A program made the position numbers and the translations under genes. The notes beneath the pieces are model-generated. The model saw only the letters and a list, made by a program, of their open reading frames with translations, searched no databases and was not told where the DNA came from. Source: Streptosporangiaceae bacterium (lineage in GTDB: Bacteria > Actinomycetota > Actinomycetes > Streptosporangiales > Streptosporangiaceae). Taken from it: a stretch of DNA of 64,000 bases. Positions 45,551 through 55,738 of the stretch are shown piece after piece (position 1 is the stretch's first letter; each line of letters begins with the position of its first letter). The DNA lies in the NCBI GenBank assembly GCA_019245115.1, contig JAFARZ010000022.1, positions 1-64,000 of the forward strand, given 5' to 3'.

Positions 45551-46700
45551 TATGTGCCTTGCCCAGCGACCAGGCGATCCCATCGAGTATGTCGTGCTCG
45601 CTGACCAGCACTTCGCCGAAGCCGAAGCGTCGCATGATGCGATCGAGGATGAGAGCCCCGCCACCGATCACATCCACGCGGCCTGGGTGCATGACACCGA
45701 TCGCGGCCCGCTGCGCCCTGGTCTGGCCGAGCAGTTCCGCTGTCACCATCTGGACATCCTCGGCGGAGACCCGCGCGTGATGGATGCGCTCGGCGTCATA
45801 GGCGGACAGATTCATGGCGATGGCGGCGACCGTGGTGACCGAGCCTGCCAGCCCGACCAGCGTCCTGGCCTCCCGGACCGGTACCGCGGCCGCCACCACG
45901 TCGAGTGCCGCATCGATGTCCGCGACCGCCGCGGCGACCTCATGCCCGGCCGGAGGGTCGCTGTGAAGATGGCGTTCGGTCATCCGGACACAGCCGATGT
46001 CGACCGAGATCGCCTGGACGGCGGTTTCGGATCGCGCCGGTAGCACGGCAGCTGAGCCGACCACGAACTCGGTAGAACCACCGCCGATATCAGTAACGAG
46101 ATAGGGCCCGTCATCACCGTCAGGACGGGCGAGTTCGGCGGTCGCACCGGTGAAAGACAACTGTGCTTCGGCGTCACCGGTGAGTACCTCGGGTACCAAG
46201 CCGAGGACTTCTTTTACCCGGCGGACGAACTCGGCCGAGTTATCGGCGTCCCGGGTAGCGCTGGTGGCCACCATCTTGACCCGGCTCGCTCCGGCTTCCG
46301 CGACGATGTCCGCGTAGTCCCGCAGCACAGCGGTCGTCCGATCGAGCGCCTCCGGCGCCAGCCTGCCGGTCCGGTCCACTCCCTGCCCCAGCCGGACGAT
46401 TTCCATCCGGCGCACCACGTCGGTCAGCCGGCCATTCCCCACATCGGCTACAAGCAACCTGAGCGAATTCGTACCGCAATCGATTGCGGCCACCCGGGAG
46501 ACGAGGGGGTGACGGAAGGCAGGGGAAGGGCGGGAGGCCTCGGCCGGACTCGGGACCGCGGCCGGACTCGGAGCCGCGGCCTGACTCGGAGCCCCGGCCT
46601 GACTCGGAGCCGCGGCCGGACTCGGGACCCCGGCCGGACTCGGAGCCGCGGCCGGACTCGGCGGCGGGGAAGGGCGGCCTGGTGGCGTGGGGTCGGTCAT
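45540..46700 (-). CDS. Exopolyphosphatase / guanosine pentaphosphate phosphatase family
   Basis: 386 residues of the Ppx/GppA ASKHA fold. The two phosphate loops are [16 protein letters not shown] and [12 protein letters not shown]. The enzyme shortens polyphosphate or converts pppGpp; the short form (no HD domain) is the usual actinobacterial one. The start ATG overlaps the DUF501 stop (ATGA). An N-terminal extension of about 55 residues, PSPAAA-type repeats, is encoded by a 18-bp tandem array. Confidence 0.93.
   Translation of the reverse strand: MTDPTPPGRPSPPPSPAAAPSPAGVPSPAAAPSQAGAPSQAAAPSPAAVPSPAEASRPSPAFRHPLVSRVAAIDCGTNSLRLLVADVGNGRLTDVVRRMEIVRLGQGVDRTGRLAPEALDRTTAVLRDYADIVAEAGASRVKMVATSATRDADNSAEFVRRVKEVLGLVPEVLTGDAEAQLSFTGATAELARPDGDDGPYLVTDIGGGSTEFVVGSAAVLPARSETAVQAISVDIGCVRMTERHLHSDPPAGHEVAAAVADIDAALDVVAAAVPVREARTLVGLAGSVTTVAAIAMNLSAYDAERIHHARVSAEDVQMVTAELLGQTRAQRAAIGVMHPGRVDVIGGGALILDRIMRRFGFGEVLVSEHDILDGIAWSLGKAHSDR
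46541..46666 (-). repeat. 18-bp tandem repeat in the ppx N-terminus
   Basis: Seven units of the form CGGCCGGACTCGGAGCCG on the plus strand, each a multiple of three and coding for Pro/Ser/Ala-rich hexapeptides. Copy number may vary between strains. Confidence 0.88.
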
Positions 46701-47230
46701 TCGCCGGCTCCTGACGCGCGGCCGGCTGGGTCCAGCCGGCAAACACAGGGGCCTGTGGTCCACCATTCGCCTATCGCGTCGAGCGCGGCACGGCCGAACG
46801 GGTTCATGCCCGGCACGGCCAGTTCATGCGCGACGAGGGCGTGCAGGCACTTGACTCGCACCGGCATCCCGCCCGCGGATTGCGTACCGGGCGGGAGCGG
46901 CTCGACGCCCGCCGATCTGGCTGCCTCGTCCCGCCGCGCGAGGTAATCCCGGTGGGCAGCCTCGTAGCGCTCGCGGGTCGCGGGTTCCCCAGCGAGCCTC
47001 TCGGTAAGATCCCGCATCAGGCCGGCCGCTTCCAGCCCGCTCACGGCGGCGGACGCCCGCGGGCAGGTCAGGTAGTACAGCGTGGGGAACGGAGTCCCAT
47101 CGGGCAGTCGCGGCGCCGTTTCCGCGACGTCAGGCAGGCCACACGGGCAACGGTGAGCTATGCCCAGCAGGCCGCGCGGTTCACGGCCGATCTGGGCGGC
47201 GATGGCCCCCTCGTCGTGCGGATTGATCAC
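46697..47230 (-). CDS. DUF501 family protein
   Basis: 177 residues. DUF501 features are visible: an N-terminal IAAQIGREPRGLLGIAHRCPCGLPDV, YYLTCPRASAAVSGLE in the middle and VKCLHALVAHELA near the C-terminus, with conserved cysteines. Function is not established, but the gene is fixed between ftsB/divIC and ppx in actinobacteria. The GTG start overlaps the ftsB stop (GTGA). Confidence 0.92.
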   Translation of the reverse strand: MINPHDEGAIAAQIGREPRGLLGIAHRCPCGLPDVAETAPRLPDGTPFPTLYYLTCPRASAAVSGLEAAGLMRDLTERLAGEPATRERYEAAHRDYLARRDEAARSAGVEPLPPGTQSAGGMPVRVKCLHALVAHELAVPGMNPFGRAALDAIGEWWTTGPCVCRLDPAGRASGAGE

Positions 47231-47684
47231 TTAGCCGGGCTCTCATTCGCCTGCTGGACCGAGTGCCACAGCTTTGAATACCACGGCGCCGGACCAGGCT
47301 GCGACCGCGCCGGCGCGCCGATGACAGACTGGCCGTTCTCGATCACGTAGCAACGCGCGTCCGGGTAGCACATCTGCAGCTTCTCCCCGGCCAGCTGCTC
47401 GATGTAGGCAGGGTCGTAGAGCTGGTCGCGCTGGGCGGTAAGGTTCTTGAGCTGCGCCTGCATCATCTGCTGCTGCGCGACAAGCTCGTCGATCTGCTGA
47501 CGCTGCGCCACATACTCGCGCACCGGATACGCCAGGCTCAGGGCGATCGCGCAGATCACCACCGCGAGCACGGCCGCCCGGCTGGTCAGCCTGGTTGTCC
47601 GTGGAGCTTCCCGGGGGTGTCGGGGGGCGGAGCCCCCTGACCCGCGGGGGGCTTCGGGGGGTCGCCCCCCCGAGTCATGCAGCA

Positions 47685-47685
<1 letters not shown>
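47227..47685 (-). CDS. FtsB/DivIC-family cell-division protein
   Basis: 152 residues: a cytoplasmic N-terminus, one membrane helix (about 37-56), a coiled coil (about 60-92) and a short extracellular domain with CYPDARCYVI. It is a bitopic septum protein working with FtsL and FtsQ. The first 33 residues are Gly/Pro/Arg-rich and encoded by a GC-rich, hairpin-forming sequence (47600-47680) like other interspersed elements in this window. The ATG overlaps the enolase stop (ATGA). Confidence 0.9.
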
Positions 47686-49552
<1,867 letters not shown>

Positions 49553-49657
49553 GAGATGGGAGCGTACCAGCCGGCCATGGCCGGGAGAGGGTAGTTCACA
49601 GGAAGGTCCCTACCCGGAAAGAACTATGGTATCACTAACAGTGAGTAAAACGATACT

Positions 49658-50833
49658 CTATGTGGCCATTGCCACCCGGTTATCCAGATTTGCGTATGCG
49701 GCCACAAGCGAACCGCGCAGAGCGTCAATTTCGAATCGGTGCTCGATCCGGGCGCGTGCGGCGTGAGCCATCCGGGCGGCGGCCGTCGGGTGATCCAGGA
49801 GGTAGCGGACCGCGTCCGCCATCAGATCCGGGCGACCGGGCGGGACAAGCAGTCCGGTCTCGCCCGGGACAACCAGATCCGGGACGGCGTTGACCGCCGT
49901 CGCCACCACTGGGACCCCGCACGCCATGGCCTCCACAATTACGGTGGGCAGTCCTTCATAGCGGCTGGGCAGCAAGAACACGTCGAATGCCGGCAGCAGT
50001 CCGAGCACGTCGCTCCGCTCGCCCGCGAAGAGGACACGCGGGATCGAGCGCATCGCCGCCAGGCGTCCGATGCGGTCGGCCAGTTCGCCGCCGCCGACCC
50101 ACACACCGGTCACTCCAGGACGACGGACCGCGGCGATCGCGGCCAGAAAATCCTCGGGCGCCTTCTGGTAGGCGAGCCTGCCGACGCAGCCGATCACCGT
50201 GGCGTCCTCCGGCACACCCAGCAGAAGGCGGGCTCGCTCGCGGGCGGTGTTGAATTGGCCTGGGCCTCCGGCCGCGGCGCCATCGGGCCGGGACTCCGGC
50301 AAGCCTTCCACGGCGACGCCGATGGTGCGAACCCGCTCTGGCGCCACCAGACCCCGGCGGATCACCTCGACGGCGACGCCGGTCCCGACACACAGCGCGA
50401 CATCGGTGATCCGGCCGAGCCGGCGCTCGATCGCGACGTAGCCAGATCGCCGGAGGCGTGACTGGAACTCGTGGAACGGGAAGCCGTGATATGTGTGTAC
50501 GATCCGCGGCACATCGGCCCGGCGGGCGGCCAGGCGGCCGAGGACGCCCGCCTTCGCGGTGTGGGTGTGCACCACGTCGAAGGAGCGCTCCCGCAGCAGT
50601 CCGGCCAGCGCGGCCAGCGCCCGCAGGTCACGACGCGGCTCGATGGCCCGTCGCAGCGCGGGCTCGACGATCACCTCCAGCCCCGCGGCACCGGCCTGAC
50701 CGAGCAGGGCGCCGCTGCCGGCGATCACCGTCACCTGGAATCGCGCCGGATCCAGCGCGGCCGCGCCGCGCAGGGCCAGCTGGCCGGCTCCGCCTTCCAG
50801 CCGGGTGATCACCGTCGCGACGCGGACGGTCAT
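49658..50833 (-). CDS. GT4 glycosyltransferase, last gene of the polysaccharide operon
   Basis: 391 residues, two Rossmann domains of the GT-B fold. The family signature with two glutamates is in SRYEGLPTVIVEAMACGVPVVA (about 295-316); FDVVHTHTAKAGVLGRLAA is the usual N-terminal acceptor region. A cytoplasmic retaining enzyme adding a sugar to a lipid-linked or growing chain. Residues about 185-200 (DGAAAGGPGQFNT) come from the dispersed repeat R3 and interrupt the interdomain linker. The start overlaps the stop of the spherulin-like gene by 4 bp. Confidence 0.9.
   Translation of the reverse strand: MTVRVATVITRLEGGAGQLALRGAAALDPARFQVTVIAGSGALLGQAGAAGLEVIVEPALRRAIEPRRDLRALAALAGLLRERSFDVVHTHTAKAGVLGRLAARRADVPRIVHTYHGFPFHEFQSRLRRSGYVAIERRLGRITDVALCVGTGVAVEVIRRGLVAPERVRTIGVAVEGLPESRPDGAAAGGPGQFNTARERARLLLGVPEDATVIGCVGRLAYQKAPEDFLAAIAAVRRPGVTGVWVGGGELADRIGRLAAMRSIPRVLFAGERSDVLGLLPAFDVFLLPSRYEGLPTVIVEAMACGVPVVATAVNAVPDLVVPGETGLLVPPGRPDLMADAVRYLLDHPTAAARMAHAARARIEHRFEIDALRGSLVAAYANLDNRVAMAT
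50252..50281 (+). repeat. Dispersed 30-bp repeat R3, copy 3
   Basis: Begins GAATTGGCCTGGGCC, ends CCGGCCGCGGCGCC. It is read as GAAAGGPGQF in the linker of the GT4 enzyme on the other strand. Confidence 0.78.
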
Positions 50834-51660
50834 CCGCAGCCGTAGGCTGACTCGCGCGACCAGTAGCTGGGCAGCGCCTGATACGGATTCGCGCCGACGA
50901 GGTCGGTTACGTACACATGCATGGCCCGCCGCTCGCGGGCCAGATCGAGCGCGTTCGCGAGGACCGCGCCGGGAGTCGCGTAGACGGTTTGGGCGAACCT
51001 GGACGGGCTGTAGCTGTCCACCCAGGCGGGAACCTGCAGTGACTGGTACTGCGCGTAGGTTCCCTCGAAGACCATCACCACGTCGCCGAGGGACATGTAG
51101 TCCTGATCCGGGTAGTCACCCGGGTTCATCCAGACCGTAGAGGGCCCGTCCAGCTGATGGATGTAAGAGGAGAGCTGCTGGTAGTAGGCGAACTGCGCGG
51201 ACTGGCCGGTGACCCGGTCGAGGAAGATATGGGTCACTCCATACCAGTCCCGGTAGTGGCGCGCGTCAGCCTCGGCATCGGCCATCGGCCGCGCGCCGTC
51301 GACCGTGGACGAGTAACCAAGAACCGTCAGCCCGGCCGATTTCGCCTGGCCGACCAGAGCCTGGAAGGCCGGGTCGGGAGCCGTGCCCGCGCCGACGCCG
51401 TTCGGCAGGTCCAGGATCAGGTCGGCTGGCGGCGGCCGGGTCTGGGTTACCCGCGTCCAGTCGCCCATGTCATCGAAGTACGCGGGAACCACCAGATCCA
51501 GGCACGACGAAGGGTTACCCGACCGGGCAGCGGCGGTAGGGCTTGCCGTGGTGACCGGTGGACTGCCTGACGCGTGGGCCATCAGCTTGGTGACGGCGAC
51601 CGCGGCACCGACCGCGATCAGCAGCACCGCCACCAGCAGCACGATGGCCTTCGCATACAT
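50830..51660 (-). CDS. Membrane-anchored spherulin-4-like glycoside hydrolase
   Basis: 276 residues. An N-terminal hydrophobic anchor (about 5-25) and Thr/Pro/Ala linker expose a TIM-barrel-like domain outside the cell. The domain matches the spherulation-specific family 4 (Sph3, GH135-type) pattern: LVVPAYFDDMGDW at its start, then FLDRV (Asp148), WMNPGDY (Asn179) and VMVFEGTY (Glu199). In fungi Sph3 cuts galactosaminogalactan and is needed to make it. By analogy it may trim or release the polymer made here. ATG overlaps the stop of the upstream paralogue. Confidence 0.75.
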   Translation of the reverse strand: MYAKAIVLLVAVLLIAVGAAVAVTKLMAHASGSPPVTTASPTAAARSGNPSSCLDLVVPAYFDDMGDWTRVTQTRPPPADLILDLPNGVGAGTAPDPAFQALVGQAKSAGLTVLGYSSTVDGARPMADAEADARHYRDWYGVTHIFLDRVTGQSAQFAYYQQLSSYIHQLDGPSTVWMNPGDYPDQDYMSLGDVVMVFEGTYAQYQSLQVPAWVDSYSPSRFAQTVYATPGAVLANALDLARERRAMHVYVTDLVGANPYQALPSYWSRESAYGCG

Positions 51661-52316
51661 CAGTTCCGGTCCAGGTGAGGGAGATGGTCATACGGATTGG
51701 GTCCGCTACCTTCCGTTACATAGACGGTACCCGCTCGACGCCGCTCGGCCAGCCGGACCGTCTGCCGGGATCTGCCGGGAGGCACGGAGTGCACGACATG
51801 GTAGAACTTCTCCGGCGGCCAGGCGGTGGTCCACCGCGGTACGTCGAGCCGCTGGTAGGCCCGCCATGTGCCTTCGAACGTGCCCAGCAGGTCGGCGTGG
51901 GTGGCGTAGCCCTCGGCCGGATGGGTGCCATGGTTGAAGAACACGACCGCCGCGCCCATTTCCCTGGCGCGGCCGGCCAGCTTCGCGTAGTGCGGTATCC
52001 AGGGGGCGGTCGCCGCGACGCGGTCCAGGCACACGCCGGTCACCTGGTACCAGTCCAGATACCGGACGAACTCGTCGGTTACCTGCTCGGGGTAGCGCTG
52101 CCCGTAGTTGGTGTCCACGTAGCCGATGACGTCGACGCCCGCCGCGCGCAGCCGCCGCGTCACCGCCTGGAAGGCCGGCTCGGGCCGGACACCGGGGCCG
52201 TTGATGACGTTCAGGATGACAAGCCGCACCAGGTCCGGATGGTCGGCCAGCCACTCCCATCCGCCGGGGTCAACCGACGGGTGGAAATACGCGGGGACAA
52301 CGAGGAAGGGGCTCAA
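51660..52316 (-). CDS. Soluble spherulin-4-like glycoside hydrolase
   Basis: 218 residues, paralogue of the next gene. The same landmarks occur at the same spacing: FLVVPAYFHPS, CLDRV (Asp98), FFNHGTH (Asn128) and GTFEGTW (Glu148). It starts directly with the domain, without signal peptide or membrane helix, so it is predicted to be cytoplasmic or exported by a non-classical route. The TTG start at 52316 overlaps the stop of the upstream reductase (TTGA) with GGAGG seven bases before; a GTG ten codons earlier is possible. Confidence 0.72.
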   Translation of the reverse strand: MSPFLVVPAYFHPSVDPGGWEWLADHPDLVRLVILNVINGPGVRPEPAFQAVTRRLRAAGVDVIGYVDTNYGQRYPEQVTDEFVRYLDWYQVTGVCLDRVAATAPWIPHYAKLAGRAREMGAAVVFFNHGTHPAEGYATHADLLGTFEGTWRAYQRLDVPRWTTAWPPEKFYHVVHSVPPGRSRQTVRLAERRRAGTVYVTEGSGPNPYDHLPHLDRN

Positions 52317-53218
52317 CGGGGCGCCTCCGGCTGGGCCGCCTCCCACAGGTCAGCGACGGACTCCGCCAGGTCGCGACGTGGTGCCCAGCCGAGATCCTGG
52401 CGGGCACGCGTGATGTCAGCCTGCTGGAACGACATGGCGGCAGATCGCGCCGACCCCGGGGCGTCTTCGTGCACGACGCCGTCGTACCCGCTGACGGCGA
52501 CCAGCTCTTTTACCAGGACGCGGGCCGGGAGGCCGGTGCCGCTGCCGACGTTGAGGACCGGATGGGGCAACGCCGGAACCGTCGCCGCGGCCAGCACGGC
52601 GCCGGCGACGTCGCGGACGTCGACGAAGTCACGTACGCCGTCCAGCGGGCCGAGCCGGACTTCGCCACCGACGGCCAGGGCTCGCCGAAGCTGGGCGGCG
52701 GCCTGGCCGGGCAAGCCATCGGCGGGTGCGCCGGCGCCGACCGCGTTGAACACGCGCAGCACCACGGCGTCCAGGCCCGCCGTGCGGGCCAGCTGCACCA
52801 GGCGGGTGCCGGCCAGCTTGGTCACGCCGTACACGCTGGACGGCTGGACCGGCGCGGACTCGGTCACCGGGACACCCGGCTCGGTGCCGCCGTACTCAGC
52901 GGCGGAGCCGATGTGCACCAGCCGGACCGTCCCCCCGAGCATCGCGGTGACCAGGGCGTGCACGGCCGTTATGTTGGCCGCCGCCAGTACCTCGGGACTA
53001 CCCGTGGTGGCACCGGCGCAGTTGATCACCACGTCGGGATCGGCCGCCGTTATCACGCCGGCGATCCCTTCGACGCCGTCGGCGGCCAGATCGAGCCGGT
53101 AGTGGCCACCCGGCAGGCCGGACCGGCCCGCTGTCGTCACCGAGCACCCCGCGGCAGCCGCCTGGCGGCGCAGGTGGCCGCCGAGGTAGCTGCTCGCGCC
53201 GATGATCAGCAGGCGCAT
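52313..53218 (-). CDS. NAD(P)-dependent sugar reductase (extended SDR)
   Basis: 301 residues of the extended short-chain dehydrogenase fold. The nucleotide-binding GASSYLGGHL is at the N-terminus and the catalytic YGVTK (YxxxK) near residue 140. Closest in pattern to 4-keto-6-deoxyhexose reductases/epimerases of the RmlD/Rmd kind. Its place after the 4,6-dehydratase suggests it reduces that enzyme's 4-keto product to a 6-deoxy sugar nucleotide. Start ATG 53218, with a GTG two codons upstream as alternative. Confidence 0.82.
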   Translation of the reverse strand: MRLLIIGASSYLGGHLRRQAAAAGCSVTTAGRSGLPGGHYRLDLAADGVEGIAGVITAADPDVVINCAGATTGSPEVLAAANITAVHALVTAMLGGTVRLVHIGSAAEYGGTEPGVPVTESAPVQPSSVYGVTKLAGTRLVQLARTAGLDAVVLRVFNAVGAGAPADGLPGQAAAQLRRALAVGGEVRLGPLDGVRDFVDVRDVAGAVLAAATVPALPHPVLNVGSGTGLPARVLVKELVAVSGYDGVVHEDAPGSARSAAMSFQQADITRARQDLGWAPRRDLAESVADLWEAAQPEAPR

Positions 53219-53235
53219 GCGCACACCCCGCTCGC

Positions 53236-54231
53236 TCAGACCTGGTAACCGCTGGCGGTGAACCGCGCGAGGTTGGCCGGGTCGCTGAACCAGACGATTG
53301 TCCGCCGCAGCCCTTCGTCCCTAGTCACCGCCGGTTTCCAGCCGGTTCGCTCCCGGAGCTTGATGGCGTCGCAGACCAGCCGCATGACTTCGGATTCCTT
53401 GGGCCGCAGGCGCTGGGCGTCCTCGACTATGTCAGCCTGGACACCCATCAGCGCCGCGATCTGTTCGGCCAGCTTGCCGATCGCGACGTCGTCGCCCGGT
53501 CCGCAGTTGAATACCTCGCCCAGCACCGCCGAGGCGGGCGCGGTGCCGACGTCGATGAACGCCTGCACGGTGTCGGTGACGTAGCTGAAATCCCGGGTCG
53601 GATCCAGCGCCCCCAGCTTGATCTGCCGGGCGCCCCCGGCGAGCTGGGTGATGATCTGCGGGATGACGGCCCGCGTGGACTGGCGCGGGCCGTAGGTGTT
53701 GAACGGCCGCAGCGTGACGACCGGCAGGCCGAAGCTCAGATGATAGGACTCGGCCAGCTTGTCAGCGGCGATCTTGGACGCGGCGTACGGCGACTGGGCC
53801 TGGAGCGGATGCGACTCGCTGATCGGCACGGTGCGGGCCGTGCCGTAGGTCTCGCTGGTCGAGGTGTGCACCAGCCGGGGAGTCCGGCACGCCCGCACCG
53901 CCTCGAGGATGTGCAAGGTGCCGATCGAGTTGTTGTCCACGAACGTGCGCGGCGCGCGGTAGGAGTACGGGACCGATCCGATGGCCGCCAGGTGGTAGAC
54001 CACCTCGGCGTCCTCGACCAGCTCACGTGCCGACGCCGGATCGCGCACGTCGCCCATCACGACGTCGACGTTAGCCCGGATGTCCGGCGCCAGGGTATCC
54101 AGCCAGCTGCACGAGCTCCACATGTTGTACAGCACCATGGCCTTGACCCGGTGCCCGCGCTGGACCAGGGCTTCTACCAGGTGCGAACCAATGAACCCCT
54201 CGGCCCCGGTGACCGCGACGAGCTCCGTCAT
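53236..54231 (-). CDS. LegB-like NDP-sugar 4,6-dehydratase
   Basis: 331 residues, extended SDR. TGAEGFIGSHLVEAL binds NAD, STSETYGTA and SPYAASKIAADKLAESYH carry the catalytic residues, and LRPFNTYGPRQS plus LGALDPTRDFSYVTDT are the typical LegB-group signature (NDP-N-acetylglucosamine 4,6-dehydratase). Product: an NDP-4-keto-6-deoxy amino sugar. The ATG at 54231 has AAAGGA upstream, 13 bp after the membrane protein stop; the frame begins 8 codons earlier inside that gene. Confidence 0.88.
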   Translation of the reverse strand: MTELVAVTGAEGFIGSHLVEALVQRGHRVKAMVLYNMWSSCSWLDTLAPDIRANVDVVMGDVRDPASARELVEDAEVVYHLAAIGSVPYSYRAPRTFVDNNSIGTLHILEAVRACRTPRLVHTSTSETYGTARTVPISESHPLQAQSPYAASKIAADKLAESYHLSFGLPVVTLRPFNTYGPRQSTRAVIPQIITQLAGGARQIKLGALDPTRDFSYVTDTVQAFIDVGTAPASAVLGEVFNCGPGDDVAIGKLAEQIAALMGVQADIVEDAQRLRPKESEVMRLVCDAIKLRERTGWKPAVTRDEGLRRTIVWFSDPANLARFTASGYQV

Positions 54232-54244
54232 CACATATGTCCTT

Positions 54245-55738
54245 TCAGTAGCCATGGCGGACCGCTTCGCCCAGCACGGTCATCGAGTAGCAGCCGAGGA
54301 CGAGCAGCAGCCCCGTCGGCACGACCAGCTCGATCGCCACGCCGTATCCGCGCAGGATGATCTCGATACCCAGCGCCGCGGCCGAGGCGGCCAGCGGGAC
54401 CGCGCGTATCCGCATGGTCTGGAGCAGCAGCGCGAGGAACATCGCCGAGCCCAGTACCAGGTAGCCGGCCGCTTCCAGTACGACGATCCGTTCCAGGTGC
54501 ACAAATCCAGCGCCCACCGCGGTGGCCACCCCCAGAGCCAGCAGCACGATCGTGCCCGCCACGTACTGGGACCAGGCGAGCAGCAGTGCGAACCGGGCAC
54601 GGAGCCGGAATACCCCGACGTCGCTGGTCGTGCGCAGCAGCCGCCGGGTCCGCCGCCGGTACCACAGCAGGCACCACTCCGCCGCGCCCATGCTGAGCGA
54701 CAGCGGAATAGAGGCGGCAAGCGCGCCGACGCTGACACCGCCATGGCCGTGCGGGCCGTTGAGGACCGGAAAGGTCAGCAGGCCCGCCGCGACCACACCG
54801 AACGCCACGGCCGGGACCGCGGCGCGAAGCTCCCGCGCGGTCGGGGCGAGTCCGGTCCCCGCCCCGGTGGTGCGCGTGCACGCCACGGCCATCACGCAGG
54901 CCAGCAGCGGTGTCGCCGCCAGCGCGGACCAGGCCAGGTGCTCGAGCTGGGGCGGACGGCCGAGGTAGAGGAACGTGGCACTGCCGAGCACCCCGGGCGT
55001 CAGCGCGGCGGGCAGCCAGCGCTCCGCGCCGATCACCATGAGCACCGAGGCGCCGAGCATGTACGCGCCTTCGCCCGCGCCGAACATCAGCACCAGGACA
55101 CGAGCGTGGACCGCGACCCGGATCATGACCATGGCCAGCCCGACGAGCACCAGCCCGGCCAGCAGGCCGGAGCGCAGCACCCGCCGCGTCCGCGTCATAT
55201 CGGTGAGGCCGAGGCGGAGGTAGCCGATGCACGCGAGACCCTGGCTCAGACCCCACGCGACCAGCAGCGCGATCACCAGCGCGGGCAGTACGCCGGGGCC
55301 AGTCAGCAGCGCCCCGGCCGCGGGAAAGCACACCGCGGGCAGCGCGTACAGCAGGGCATGCAGCAAGGGCCGCCAGTTGTCCAGCTGCCATGGGTCCGGG
55401 GTGGGCTCCGGATCGCGGGGCCTGCGCGGCACCCGCCGGTACATCGCGCGGGCGAGCGCGAACACGTCACTGACGCCGTAGTCCTCGCGGGCGGCCCGGT
55501 CCCCGTAGCCCTCGAACTCCAGCGCGCTGGCGACCTCCAGGGAATCGACCGCCGACTCGCACACGTCGGCGAACTTCTCGCACAGCGCCGCCACCGTCAG
55601 CCGGTCCGGGGTCATGGCGGCCAGCGCCAGGTCCGAAGCCGGATCCTCGAGCCAGCCCGGAACAGCGCTGAATTGGCCTGGGCCTCCGGCCGTGGCGCCG
55701 TTCGCGTGACCATCCGGCAACACACTCCCCGCGCTCAA
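54245..55738 (-). CDS. Polytopic membrane protein in pelG position
   Basis: 497 residues. A soluble N-terminal part (1-120) is followed by about 11-12 membrane helices. The N-terminus contains R3 sequence (GATAGGPGQFSA) and then a helical stretch ending ALARAMYRRVPRRPRD. Coming directly after PelF with an ATGA-type overlap, it occupies the place of PelG, the Wzx-like exporter of Pel clusters, and its topology fits a flippase, but I cannot show homology by eye. It most likely moves the lipid-linked or nascent polymer across the membrane. Confidence 0.7.
   Translation of the reverse strand: MSAGSVLPDGHANGATAGGPGQFSAVPGWLEDPASDLALAAMTPDRLTVAALCEKFADVCESAVDSLEVASALEFEGYGDRAAREDYGVSDVFALARAMYRRVPRRPRDPEPTPDPWQLDNWRPLLHALLYALPAVCFPAAGALLTGPGVLPALVIALLVAWGLSQGLACIGYLRLGLTDMTRTRRVLRSGLLAGLVLVGLAMVMIRVAVHARVLVLMFGAGEGAYMLGASVLMVIGAERWLPAALTPGVLGSATFLYLGRPPQLEHLAWSALAATPLLACVMAVACTRTTGAGTGLAPTARELRAAVPAVAFGVVAAGLLTFPVLNGPHGHGGVSVGALAASIPLSLSMGAAEWCLLWYRRRTRRLLRTTSDVGVFRLRARFALLLAWSQYVAGTIVLLALGVATAVGAGFVHLERIVVLEAAGYLVLGSAMFLALLLQTMRIRAVPLAASAAALGIEIILRGYGVAIELVVPTGLLLVLGCYSMTVLGEAVRHGY
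55670..55699 (+). repeat. Dispersed 30-bp repeat R3, copy 4
   Basis: 29 of 30 positions equal the copy at 50252. It is read as part of the N-terminus of the polytopic membrane protein, in the same frame and orientation as copy 3. Confidence 0.78.

Noticed and set aside
45550-45664. N-terminal extension of the uracil-DNA glycosylase
   Set aside because: The upstream codons lie fully inside ppx and give a low-complexity sequence; the GTG at 45550 fits the family start.
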